DNA of 6,476 bases from Gemmatimonadota bacterium (GCA_009840005.1 VXOR01000011.1:1-6476); one strand, 5' to 3'. Shown: positions 1 to 5,815, numbered from the stretch's first letter. Numbers and translations: made by a program. Notes: a model not told the origin generated them from the letters alone.

Positions 1-90
1 GGGGGTTGGGGCCGGCGGAGGGGCAGGGGGAACGCTCGCGTCTTTGCCGCAGGCGACTAGCCCTAGCAAAATTAGTGCCCTAAGCCCCAT
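1..90 (-). CDS. N-terminus of a second lipoprotein, possibly MbnH-like di-haem peroxidase (truncated)
   Basis: Reading leftwards from an ATG at 90-88 there are 30 open codons running off the window edge. The peptide starts MGLRALILLGLVACGKD: a short basic n-region, a hydrophobic core and the lipobox LVAC with the lipidated Cys at residue 14. A proline-rich linker (PPAPPPAPTP) follows, typical of a tether between a lipid anchor and a periplasmic domain. GGA lies about 10 bases upstream of the start, and the gene begins only 10 bp after the stop of the MbnP-like gene, so the two are almost certainly co-transcribed. No catalytic domain is visible. The identity is inferred from neighbourhood: MbnP-family genes are commonly followed by a di-haem cytochrome c peroxidase (MbnH) that modifies MbnP. 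The lipoprotein start is well supported; the peroxidase call is not shown by sequence. Confidence 0.6.
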   Translation of the reverse strand, partial: MGLRALILLGLVACGKDASVPPAPPPAPTP

Positions 91-100
91 GGATTATTCC

Positions 101-895
101 TCATATGTGTTCGTCGTGATCTTGCGCTGCACGGTCTTGTTCGACTTCCTCTTCCCCGTGGCCTTGGCCGATGTGGTCGGGGTGCCCGATTGGCCCTAGG
201 GAAAAGACCGTAGCGCCGTTGCCTTGCAAGGTCAACTGCGCGTCGGCGTTGCCCATGATTCCGCCGCGACCGTTAAAATCGTATAGCGATGGCGCGTCGT
301 ACCACTCGTTGAGATCCATCACCACGGCGATTGCCCACTCATCTCCGCTTACTGTTAGGGAAAGTGGCAGAGAGACGGCAAACGAAAAGTCTTCCCCTCC
401 TGCCGGCCCGGTATGTGTGAGAAAGGCTCCTTCGCCGTCGTCGGTGTGGAAGAGGCCCTCCAGGCGCATGTAGTGGTAACCGCCGCCCATGGGAGCCGGC
501 CATGCCATGTTGTTGAAGTGATCGACGCTCGGCAGTGCGCCGGTTTCGTTTTTAGCGCTGTCGATGCCAAAGGTAAAGTGCAAAGTAGCGTATTCGCCAC
601 CGGGCACCTTGGCCGAAATACTGCGAGTCGCGCCCACAAAAGCGTTGCGGTAGTGGAATTCGGCCAGTTCGACGCGCTTGCCCCCAGCCGTCTCCAAGGC
701 GATATCCGAGACGATGTACTCTAGGCGAGTGACGCCGTATTCGTTGCCCGCGGCGTTGGTGTAGAGTATCTCCTCGTGTTTGAGATCGGCACCGGCGACA
801 GTGTGGTTGAAATAGATGGTCACCTCGCCTTGGTCGTCATCCGAGTCGCCGCAGGCTAGCAAAAAGCAATATGCGGCCAATAGGAGATATTTCAT
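101..895 (-). CDS. MbnP-like copper-protein-family lipoprotein
   Basis: A 264-residue exported lipoprotein. Residues 1-15 form a lipoprotein signal with lipobox LLAC (Cys15), followed by an acidic Asp-rich linker. The rest matches the MbnP-like family: an early FNHTVAG beta-strand, LEYIVSDIAL near 58-67, VPGGEYATLHFTFGID near 97-112, then MAWPAP and GYHYMRLEG near 130-147, and LPLSLTVSG further on. In characterised MbnP, a periplasmic copper-binding protein, a conserved Trp is oxidised to kynurenine by the partner MbnH. Trp132 in the MAW motif is the likely counterpart, though the usual second Trp after it is replaced (WPAP). The C-terminal 28 residues are rich in His, Asp and Glu, suggesting extra metal binding (inference). 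AAGGAG six bases before the ATG at 895 supports the start. The gene diverges from the histidine kinase and leads into the truncated lipoprotein gene. Metal specificity cannot be read from the sequence. Confidence 0.85.
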   Translation of the reverse strand: MKYLLLAAYCFLLACGDSDDDQGEVTIYFNHTVAGADLKHEEILYTNAAGNEYGVTRLEYIVSDIALETAGGKRVELAEFHYRNAFVGATRSISAKVPGGEYATLHFTFGIDSAKNETGALPSVDHFNNMAWPAPMGGGYHYMRLEGLFHTDDGEGAFLTHTGPAGGEDFSFAVSLPLSLTVSGDEWAIAVVMDLNEWYDAPSLYDFNGRGGIMGNADAQLTLQGNGATVFSLGPIGHPDHIGQGHGEEEVEQDRAAQDHDEHI

Positions 896-936
896 GGGGT
901 ACTCCTTTTGCTAAAGAACGAGAACCACGGCTCGGC

Positions 937-965
937 TTGTTCGTCTTTTTTTAAGACGGTACATT
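937..965 (+). promoter_or_regulatory. Weak sigma-70-like promoter candidate with a dyad in its spacer
   Basis: The 80-bp gap between the divergent MbnP-like and kinase genes holds TTGTTC (937-942) and TACATT (960-965), separated by exactly 17 bases. Each hexamer matches consensus only partly (3 of 6 and 4 of 6). The spacer contains an inverted repeat, CGTCTT (942-947) and AAGACG (953-958), around five T residues. This position would suit a repressor or activator binding site controlling one or both divergent transcripts. If this promoter is real, transcription would begin almost at the ATG at 976. Weak evidence overall. Confidence 0.25.
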
Positions 966-975
966 ACCAAATAGG

Positions 976-2466
976 ATGCGTCAATTTGTCGAGTCTGTCC
1001 AAATGACCAGGGGCAAGCCCGCCCCCAGCGAGCGTCCGCGGACGCGGATCGGCCACAAGCTGATTTTGAGCTTCGTACTGCTGGTCATGGTCGTTGTGGG
1101 GTTATCGGGTTGGGTGCTCTTTGAACTGACGGACCGCAGCTTGGAGCGGCAGATGCGCGACCATCTCGTATCAGTTGCCGCTCTGGTGAGTACGAAGCTG
1201 TCCGGCAGCGTGTTGCCCTATTTGCACGAGGGCCGCGAGCACTCCACTCTCTATCGGAACCTAGTGCTTAGATTACAGCGCGCCGAACAAGGGGTTGGTG
1301 CCCGTCACATCTTCGTCTTCGACCGCGAGTACCGCTCGCTGCTCGACACCGATGGCCTAATGCCCATTGGCCGCGAGTACCCCAAACTGCTCTTCCACCG
1401 CCGGGAGCTAGAGCGGGTTTGGAGGGGCCATACCGCGCATTCAGTGCTTTTTTACGACGGCGATATCCCGTACATGACGGGCTACGCCCCGATTTTTCAC
1501 GACGGTGAGGTCGTCGCGGCCGTTGGGGTTGAAATCGGGGCTGGGTTTGTGGATTCCATCCGCGTCTTTGGGCGGTCGGTGCTGATCTTTGCCGGGGTGG
1601 GAGCGTTGCTCACCGTCGGAGTGGCGTGGGGGTTGGCGCGGACGCTGACGCGGCCCATCCAAAAGTTGGTCGAGGCCGCGCGCGAAATCGGCCGGGGCAA
1701 CATGAACCAAGAGGTGGCTACTGCGTCCGACGACGAAATCGGCTATTTGGGCGAGACTATGGAGGAGATGCGGCGCAAGCTGGTCGCCCGCGACGCCCAA
1801 CTGCGCCTCATGCTGGGCGGCGTTGCCCACGAAATTCGCAACCCGCTGAGCAGCATTGATCTGTATGCCGGTCTGATCGCCGGCGACTTGCCCGCCAGCG
1901 ACGAGCGCAAGCAACACATTGAGAAGGTCATTGAGGAAGTGCGTCGGCTCAATGGCGTAATATCTGAATTTCTCGAATTTGCCCGCCCGGCACCGGCGCA
2001 GCCGCAGCCGACCGAGCTGGCTCCGCTCGTGGCCAACGCGGCCTTTTTACTGGCCCCGGAAATGCAGGCTGCCGGCATTAGCTATGAGGAGCGCGTCGCG
2101 CCGGATTTGGCGTGCTACATCGACGCCGAACAGATGGAGCGGGCGCTAGTCAACCTGATGAAGAATGCCGTGCAAGCCATGCGCGATGGCGGGCACTTGA
2201 CGGTGCGAGCTACAGTCGCAGACGAGGAGGTCGTCGTCGAGGTGGCCGACGATGGCTTGGGTATGTCGGCGGAGGTGCAGGCGCGCCTTTTTGAGCCTTT
2301 CTTTACTACCAAAGAGAAGGGATCGGGTTTGGGGATGGCGCTGGTGGCGCGGGCGGTTGAGGAAAACCGCGGCCGGATCGAAATAGACAGTCGGCAAGGC
2401 GCAGGCACGGTGTGCCGCCTGCGCCTACCGCAGTCCAAAGATGGGGTACTATGGGCAGGATTCTGA
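976..2466 (+). CDS. Membrane sensor histidine kinase
   Basis: A 496-residue inner-membrane kinase expected to autophosphorylate and pass phosphate to the response regulator encoded next. Membrane segments lie at about 29-49 and 200-221, enclosing a roughly 150-residue periplasmic sensor region. That region ends in a Cache/PAS-like strand pattern (YAPIFHDGEVVAAVGVEIG). A HAMP linker follows (RTLTRPIQ, about 222-275), then the H-box VAHEIRNPLSS with phospho-acceptor His285, the N-box with Asn397 (LMKNAVQAM), the G1 box DDGLGM (425-430) and the G2 box GSGLGM (449-454). All catalytic boxes are intact. There is no cytoplasmic PAS domain, so the layout resembles ZraS/AtoS-type kinases paired with NtrC-like regulators. 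The signal is unknown; metal or envelope stress is a guess from the MbnP-like neighbour. No good Shine-Dalgarno precedes either the ATG at 976 or the in-frame ATG at 1003, so the exact start is uncertain. The gene overlaps the regulator gene by 16 bp. Confidence 0.93.
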   Translation: MRQFVESVQMTRGKPAPSERPRTRIGHKLILSFVLLVMVVVGLSGWVLFELTDRSLERQMRDHLVSVAALVSTKLSGSVLPYLHEGREHSTLYRNLVLRLQRAEQGVGARHIFVFDREYRSLLDTDGLMPIGREYPKLLFHRRELERVWRGHTAHSVLFYDGDIPYMTGYAPIFHDGEVVAAVGVEIGAGFVDSIRVFGRSVLIFAGVGALLTVGVAWGLARTLTRPIQKLVEAAREIGRGNMNQEVATASDDEIGYLGETMEEMRRKLVARDAQLRLMLGGVAHEIRNPLSSIDLYAGLIAGDLPASDERKQHIEKVIEEVRRLNGVISEFLEFARPAPAQPQPTELAPLVANAAFLLAPEMQAAGISYEERVAPDLACYIDAEQMERALVNLMKNAVQAMRDGGHLTVRATVADEEVVVEVADDGLGMSAEVQARLFEPFFTTKEKGSGLGMALVARAVEENRGRIEIDSRQGAGTVCRLRLPQSKDGVLWAGF

Positions 2467-3911
2467 TTATCGACGACAACAAAAGCCTCGGCGACGGACT
2501 GGTGCTGAGCTTGAACAAGATGGGGCACCAAGCCGTTGCCGCAAGCAGTGGTCGCGAAGGTTTGGCACGGATGAAGGACGAGCCGTTTGACTTGGTCATT
2601 ACGGATTACCGCATGGAGGAGATGGACGGCTTGGCGGTGATGGAGGCGGTACAGCGCCAAGCACCAGACACCGACGTGATGATGATGACGGCCTACGACA
2701 CCCGGGAGTTGGCTGTAGAGGCGATGGAGCGGGGGGCGATCGACTTTATTGTCAAACCCTTCCTGCCCGACGAACTGTGGCTGAAGGTCAATAAGCGGCT
2801 CGATTATCGAACCAAGCTGCAGGAAGCTCAAGCCAAGCTGCAGGAAGCCCAAACCCTCCGCCAAGAAGCCGAGGCCAAGCTGCGGGACTGGGAGCACTTA
2901 TTCGAGCAAAACCGCTACCTGCGCGAAGAAATCGACAGCCGCTACAACTTCGGCGAGATCGTCGGCCAATCGCCGCAGATCAAGGCCGTGCGCGAGCAAG
3001 TGCGCAAGGTGGCGTCGTCGTCGTCGTCAGTGCTGATCTACGGCGAAAGCGGCACTGGCAAGGAGCTGGTTGCCCGCGCCATCCACTACCAGAGCCGCCG
3101 CAGCAAGGGGCCGTTCGTCAAGGTCAACTGCGGTGCCCTGCCGACGGGGTTGGTCGAAAGCGAATTGTTTGGGCACGAGCGAGGGGCCTTTACCAGCGCG
3201 GTGCGGAGCAAGAAGGGCAAATTTGAACTGGCCGAAGGGGGGACGATTTTTTTAGACGAGATCGGCGATATACCTTTGGAGACTCAAGTGCGGCTGTTGC
3301 GGGTGTTGCAGGAAAAGCAGTTCGACCGCGTGGGCGGCGAGCAGCCGCTCGACGTAGATGCGCGGGTGGTAGGGGCTACCAACCGGCCGCTCAAGCGCAT
3401 GGTCAAAGAGGGCACCTTCCGCGAAGATCTGTTCTATCGGCTGGAGGTCATCCCCCTCACCTTGCCGCCGCTGCGGGAGCGGCGAGAGGACATTGAATTA
3501 TTGGTGAAACACTTTAGGCAAAAAAAATGTGGGGAAATGAACATCTCCCCCAAGCGTCTAACCGAAGAAGCCCTAGCCGGCTTGAAAAGCTACCCGTGGC
3601 CCGGCAATGTGCGCGAACTGGAAAACGTCATCGAGCGCACGATGGTGTTGGTGGATGGCGAGGAAATCGGCTATCACGATCTGCCGCTGACTTTTGACGA
3701 GGGGACTGCGAAGGAAGAGACTACTGAGGCGAGGGCGGAGGCTACAGATGACGGTGTGCTGCTACTCAACGAGCGCCTCGACGAGGTGGAGCGCGACCTA
3801 ATCGCTCGGGCGATGGAGGAAGCACATCACGTTAAGACGAAGGCCGCTTCGCTTTTGGGGATTAAGACGAGTGCTTTGTACTACAAGCTCGACAAATACG
3901 GTCTAGATTAG
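2451..3911 (+). CDS. NtrC-family sigma-54-dependent response regulator (GAFTSA variant)
   Basis: A 486-residue cytoplasmic activator with three domains. The receiver (about 1-115) has acidic Asp8/Asp9, phospho-acceptor Asp52, Thr80 and Lys102. A coiled linker of three heptads (122-142) leads to the AAA+ domain (about 168-400), which has Walker A GESGTGKE (198-205), Walker B IFLDE (Asp269/Glu270), an arginine-finger region REDLFYRLEV and sensor II GNVRELEN. A Fis-type helix-turn-helix closes the protein (KAASLLGIKTSALYYKLDKYGL). The sigma-54-contacting loop reads GAFTSA (245-250) instead of GAFTGA. Family members bind enhancers upstream of sigma-54 promoters and use ATP to open the complex. 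The ATG at 2451 is preferred over an in-frame GTG at 2412: the receiver fold begins directly with GRILIIDD, and GGGG sits about seven bases upstream. The 16-bp overlap with the kinase gene indicates translational coupling and a cognate pair. Its target promoter is unproven; one sigma-54 promoter lies at 5865 in this window. Confidence 0.94.
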   Translation: MGRILIIDDNKSLGDGLVLSLNKMGHQAVAASSGREGLARMKDEPFDLVITDYRMEEMDGLAVMEAVQRQAPDTDVMMMTAYDTRELAVEAMERGAIDFIVKPFLPDELWLKVNKRLDYRTKLQEAQAKLQEAQTLRQEAEAKLRDWEHLFEQNRYLREEIDSRYNFGEIVGQSPQIKAVREQVRKVASSSSSVLIYGESGTGKELVARAIHYQSRRSKGPFVKVNCGALPTGLVESELFGHERGAFTSAVRSKKGKFELAEGGTIFLDEIGDIPLETQVRLLRVLQEKQFDRVGGEQPLDVDARVVGATNRPLKRMVKEGTFREDLFYRLEVIPLTLPPLRERREDIELLVKHFRQKKCGEMNISPKRLTEEALAGLKSYPWPGNVRELENVIERTMVLVDGEEIGYHDLPLTFDEGTAKEETTEARAEATDDGVLLLNERLDEVERDLIARAMEEAHHVKTKAASLLGIKTSALYYKLDKYGLD

Positions 3912-3913
3912 CG

Positions 3914-4804
3914 ATGAGAAATCCATCCATTCTGTTGTTGGTTTTGGGGTTGGCGCTGCCTGGAGCTGCGCCTGGAGATACAGGTAGGTTGGGCGACCTA
4001 AAGGCCCAGTATCGCGCCTTGGAAAGCCAGCGCGATTCCCTCGCCAGCCAGCGCTTGCAGGTTGCGGCCTCAGCCGAGGCACTGTCGGCCCGCATCGATA
4101 GCCTGAAGCTGAGTGCAGCGAATTCTGCCGTGCTGCGAGAAGCACTGCGCTCCTCGCTCCGGTTGGTGCAGCAGATGGTTGCGCTCGACTGGAAGTTGGT
4201 CGCCTTAGAGGCGCGTCAGGATAGCGTGGCCGAGCGCTTGTGTTTGGCCTACGATTGGGAAATTGGCGTCCTCATTCAGAAGTTGGCCGAGCAACCAGAC
4301 CTGGGCTTGTCGGCTCAACTGACGCTCTATCAGGATTCGCGGGAACTACTCGGGGTCGGGGTCGGCAGTGCGAACCTGCACTACAGCGGACAGATGAAAA
4401 TTGAGGTGGATGATGGGCCGGACGAAATTCAGCAAAAGCAAGAGCTATTAGAGGACATCGCCGACCGCCTCAAGGCCGAATGGAGTGCCAATGCCGACTT
4501 GATACGCCGCTTGGAGGACGAGTATCGGCTATGTACCCAGGTGGAACAGAAGCGGGCTAAAGCGCGGCGGCCCGAGGAGCGGGTTTTGGTGAGCGGAGAA
4601 CAGCCGCGTGAGCAGGTGCGGTTACTCAGGCAAGACGAGTCCTTGGCCGAATTTGATCTCGAATCGTCGATTGCCGAAGTGGCGCTGAAAATTCACAAGC
4701 TGAAGGCGCGCCAGCAGGAAATCCTCCAATTACAGGCCGTGATCGAAGACCGTGCCGAGGCGTTCAGGCGCTACTTGCGCAGCATGTTAGAGGGCGAGGA
4801 ATAG
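3914..4804 (+). CDS. Secreted coiled-coil protein of unknown function, third gene of the two-component operon
   Basis: I do not recognise this 296-residue protein. It starts with a signal-peptide-like segment: Arg2, a hydrophobic core ILLLVLGLAL, then PGAAPGD with likely cleavage near residue 21. Most of the rest is predicted helix rich in Glu, Gln, Arg, Ala and Leu. One coiled-coil block covers about 23-120 (DLKAQYRALESQRDSLASQR...) and another about 170-290. They are separated by a less helical stretch near 133-160 (LLGVGVGSANLHYSGQMKIEV). No membrane segment follows the signal, so it is probably periplasmic. It begins two bases after the regulator's stop with no clear Shine-Dalgarno, implying translational coupling. 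Its place in the operon suggests an accessory or output protein of the signalling system, loosely comparable to periplasmic partners of metal or envelope-stress systems; that comparison is positional only. The CDS is certain, the function unknown. Confidence 0.85.
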   Translation: MRNPSILLLVLGLALPGAAPGDTGRLGDLKAQYRALESQRDSLASQRLQVAASAEALSARIDSLKLSAANSAVLREALRSSLRLVQQMVALDWKLVALEARQDSVAERLCLAYDWEIGVLIQKLAEQPDLGLSAQLTLYQDSRELLGVGVGSANLHYSGQMKIEVDDGPDEIQQKQELLEDIADRLKAEWSANADLIRRLEDEYRLCTQVEQKRAKARRPEERVLVSGEQPREQVRLLRQDESLAEFDLESSIAEVALKIHKLKARQQEILQLQAVIEDRAEAFRRYLRSMLEGEE

Positions 4805-4818
4805 CCCGCACTTTTGCC

Positions 4819-4838
4819 GGCGAGGAGCTTCACTCGCC
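4819..4838. terminator. Weak hairpin between convergent genes
   Basis: GGCGAG (4819-4824) and CTCGCC (4833-4838) form a 6-bp stem with an 8-base loop. It lies between the convergent ends of the coiled-coil gene and speD and overlaps the speD stop. There is no proper U-run on either side, so a terminator role is tentative. Confidence 0.25.
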
Positions 4839-5186
4839 CGCGCCCAATCCTCGGCTGACTTCCACTACATTGTCTTGCGTCGCGCCGAAGGCGCAGCGGA
4901 GCCGTTGATAGGCTGCCCACGGGTCGGTCTGGTGGCCGCAGGTGAACAGATCGAGGGCGGCGTAACCGCGCTCGGGCCAAGTGTGGACGGCCAAGTGGCT
5001 CTCTTGGACGATGAGCACGCCGGTGACACCCCCTGGACTGAAGCGATGGAATGCCGCGCCCAAGACGCGGGTGCCGGCCGCTTGGGCGGCGGCCTGCAGC
5101 TCGGCGGTGATATAGTCTGGGTCGTCGAGCCGCTCGCGGTTGCAGCCATAGAGATCGACGAGCAGATGGCGGCCTAGGGCCTGCAT
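4830..5186 (-). CDS. speD: S-adenosylmethionine decarboxylase proenzyme (prokaryotic class)
   Basis: A 118-residue cytoplasmic enzyme of polyamine synthesis. It decarboxylates S-adenosylmethionine to give the aminopropyl donor for spermidine. The protein is made as a proenzyme that cuts itself between Glu62 and Ser63, turning Ser63 into the pyruvoyl cofactor. The cleavage and catalytic motif QESHLAVHTWPE is intact (Ser63, His68), as is Cys83 in FTCG, and the N-terminus MQALGRHLLVDLYGC is typical. Counting from the ATG at 5186 puts these residues at the positions known for the short Thermotoga-type enzyme (63, 68, 83), which argues for this start over an in-frame TTG at 5210. No convincing Shine-Dalgarno lies just before the ATG. 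The gene follows the small helix-turn-helix gene by 39 bp on the same strand and is probably co-transcribed. No aminopropyltransferase gene is visible in the window. Confidence 0.94.
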   Translation of the reverse strand: MQALGRHLLVDLYGCNRERLDDPDYITAELQAAAQAAGTRVLGAAFHRFSPGGVTGVLIVQESHLAVHTWPERGYAALDLFTCGHQTDPWAAYQRLRCAFGATQDNVVEVSRGLGAGE

Positions 5187-5225
5187 TGGAACGCGCCGGA
5201 GCGGTGGCAAAGTGCAGACAGCTTC

Positions 5226-5414
5226 TCAGACATATTCGACGATGTCGGTGGGCAGGCACTTGAGGTCTCGGCAGATATTGGACAGGGTGTACGGATCCAT
5301 GTCCTCGGTGCCTTGGTCAATGGCCTTTTTGATGTGCTGATAGGTGGTCAGGTTGATTTCGGGTTTGCGCTCTTCGAGCATCTGTTCGATCGCTTCTTTC
5401 TTAAAGCGGATCAT
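5226..5414 (-). CDS. Small Cro/C1-type helix-turn-helix protein upstream of speD
   Basis: A 62-residue protein starting MIRFKKEAIEQMLEERK and ending LKCLPTDIVEYV. The length and both ends match the compact HTH_26/Cro-C1-type DNA-binding family, whose members commonly end in a P-x-D-[IL]-[LVI]-E-Y motif. The central helices (TYQHIKKAIDQGTEDMDPYTLSNICRDL) keep the hydrophobic spacing but lack the typical SYNTISRL recognition helix, so DNA binding is likely but not certain. The start at 5414 is fixed by an AGGAGGT site immediately upstream (5418-5424). A longer reading from a TTG at 5489 would run through a palindrome and lacks such a site. A TTGACG hexamer (5468-5473, minus strand) could be a -35 element, but no good -10 partner is seen. 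By position it may autoregulate itself and speD; that is inference. Confidence 0.8.
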   Translation of the reverse strand: MIRFKKEAIEQMLEERKPEINLTTYQHIKKAIDQGTEDMDPYTLSNICRDLKCLPTDIVEYV

Positions 5415-5417
5415 GCG

Positions 5418-5424
5418 ACCTCCT
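5418..5424 (-). promoter_or_regulatory. Ribosome binding site of the small HTH gene
   Basis: The minus strand reads AGGAGGT three bases before the ATG at 5414, within a longer GAGGAGG run. It decides the start of the 62-residue protein against the upstream TTG at 5489. Confidence 0.8.
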
Positions 5425-5474
5425 CGTTTGCGGGTGGGGTAATTAAGTAAGGTCAGGCTGCTGCTGCCGTCAAA

Positions 5475-5501
5475 GTAGGGCGGTTTCAAACCGCCCCCTA
5501 C
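5475..5501. repeat. Near-perfect palindromic element
   Basis: Left arm GTAGGGCGGTTT (5475-5486), one central C, right arm AAACCGCCCCCTAC (5488-5501). The arms pair fully except for two extra C residues in the right arm. The element directly abuts the stop codon of the permease-like tail at 5501-5503. Its form suits a dispersed intergenic REP-like repeat; as RNA it could also act as a stable 3' hairpin. Copy number elsewhere cannot be seen from this window. Confidence 0.65.
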
Positions 5502-5548
5502 TATTCGTAGCGCAGGGCGTCTATGGAATCGCCCGGCACGTTGGGTGC
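5501..5548 (-). pseudogene. Possible C-terminal tail of an FtsX/MacB-type ABC permease
   Basis: Reading leftwards, the minus strand encodes NVPGDSIDALRYE followed by a TAG stop at 5503-5501. FtsX/MacB-type permeases characteristically end in a short motif such as LDPIEALRYE, so this looks like the last dozen codons of such a gene. Upstream (rightwards) the frame stays open to about 5773 but encodes low-complexity Arg/Pro/Phe sequence over repeats, not the expected membrane helices. The gene body is therefore missing. The match is short, so the identification is tentative. It backs onto the Fis-type remnant on the other strand. Confidence 0.4.
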
Positions 5549-5551
5549 TAG

Positions 5552-5641
5552 GGCGTGCGTGGGGCGGCGTTGTTGGGTATGCACCCGGAGAAGCTGCGTT
5601 ACCGCATGCAGAAATACGGGTTGCGCCGCCCGAAGTCGTAG
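5552..5641 (+). pseudogene. Remnant of a Fis-type HTH, C-terminus of an NtrC-like activator
   Basis: The plus strand encodes GVRGAA followed by LLGMHPEKLRYRMQKYGL and RRPKS, then a TAG at 5639-5641. This is the recognition half of a Fis-type helix-turn-helix, closely parallel to the intact regulator's LLGIKTSALYYKLDKYGL in this same window. In frame just upstream, TAG at 5549-5551 interrupts what would be the Gly-Gly-Asn turn before the second helix (VGC, stop, GVR). Neither an AAA+ domain nor the first HTH helix precedes it. I read it as the last piece of a decayed sigma-54 activator gene. It lies about 220 bp before a sigma-54 promoter, so it may have been that promoter's own regulator (inference). 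An internal ATG at 5579 could in principle give a 20-residue peptide, but no Shine-Dalgarno supports it. Confidence 0.65.
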
Positions 5642-5681
5642 CACTGGACCTAGGCGACCACCGGCCAATGCAAGTGGTGGT

Positions 5682-5744
5682 GGTCCACGAAAAATTCGTG
5701 TAGGTCCACGAAAAATCCGTGGAAATCCACGAAAAAATCGTGGA
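5682..5744. repeat. Three 21-bp tandem dyads with phased A-tracts
   Basis: TCCACGA begins at 5684, 5705 and 5726, a period of exactly 21 bp, and each copy is followed by an A-tract and an inverted TCGTG or CCGTGG arm. Typical units are TCCACGAAAAATCCGTGGA and TCCACGAAAAAATCGTGGA. Each is a dyad, and 21 bp is two helical turns, so sites and A-tracts fall on one face of the helix. The array lies roughly 150-210 bp upstream of the predicted start of the sigma-54 promoter, the usual place for activator enhancer sites. That role is inference; the repeat itself is plain. Confidence 0.85.
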
Positions 5745-5748
5745 CCCC

Positions 5749-5773
5749 GTGCGCCGACGGCGCGGCGGCGCAC
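5749..5773. repeat. GC-rich inverted repeat
   Basis: GTGCGCCG (5749-5756) and CGGCGCAC (5766-5773) form a perfect 8-bp stem around a 9-base loop. It immediately follows the 21-bp dyad array. No U-run follows, so it is not a classical terminator; its role is unknown. Confidence 0.6.
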
Positions 5774-5815
5774 CGCAGTAGTGCGCGTCTCATAATTTTA
5801 AGTATCATATTTTTC

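Noticed and set aside
2412..2450. Upstream GTG start for the response regulator
   Set aside because: It would add 13 residues lying before the receiver fold; the ATG at 2451 starts directly at GRILIIDD and has a G-rich ribosome site.
3013..3026. TCG/GTC microsatellite in the regulator gene
   Set aside because: It encodes a five-serine run in the AAA+ domain just before the VLIYGESGTGKE Walker A strand; the frame is intact, so it is only a minor simple repeat.
5187..5210. TTG start adding eight residues to SpeD
   Set aside because: The ATG at 5186 places Ser63, His68 and Cys83 at the family's positions.
4771..5259. Long minus-strand open frame over speD in another frame
   Set aside because: It is Arg/Pro-rich sequence in the shadow of speD, whose frame carries the conserved catalytic motif.
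5415..5489. N-terminal extension of the small HTH protein from TTG 5489
   Set aside because: It reads through the palindrome, has no ribosome site and adds sequence foreign to the family, whereas AGGAGGT precedes the ATG at 5414.
5682..5744. Short CRISPR array
   Set aside because: The units are contiguous 21-bp dyads without unique spacers of CRISPR length, and no cas gene is present.
5501..5795. Long overlapping open frames on both strands over the repeat region
   Set aside because: They encode Arg/Pro/Phe-rich low-complexity sequence generated by the 21-bp repeats and GC-rich hairpin; no domain or ribosome site supports them beyond the short gene tails noted.
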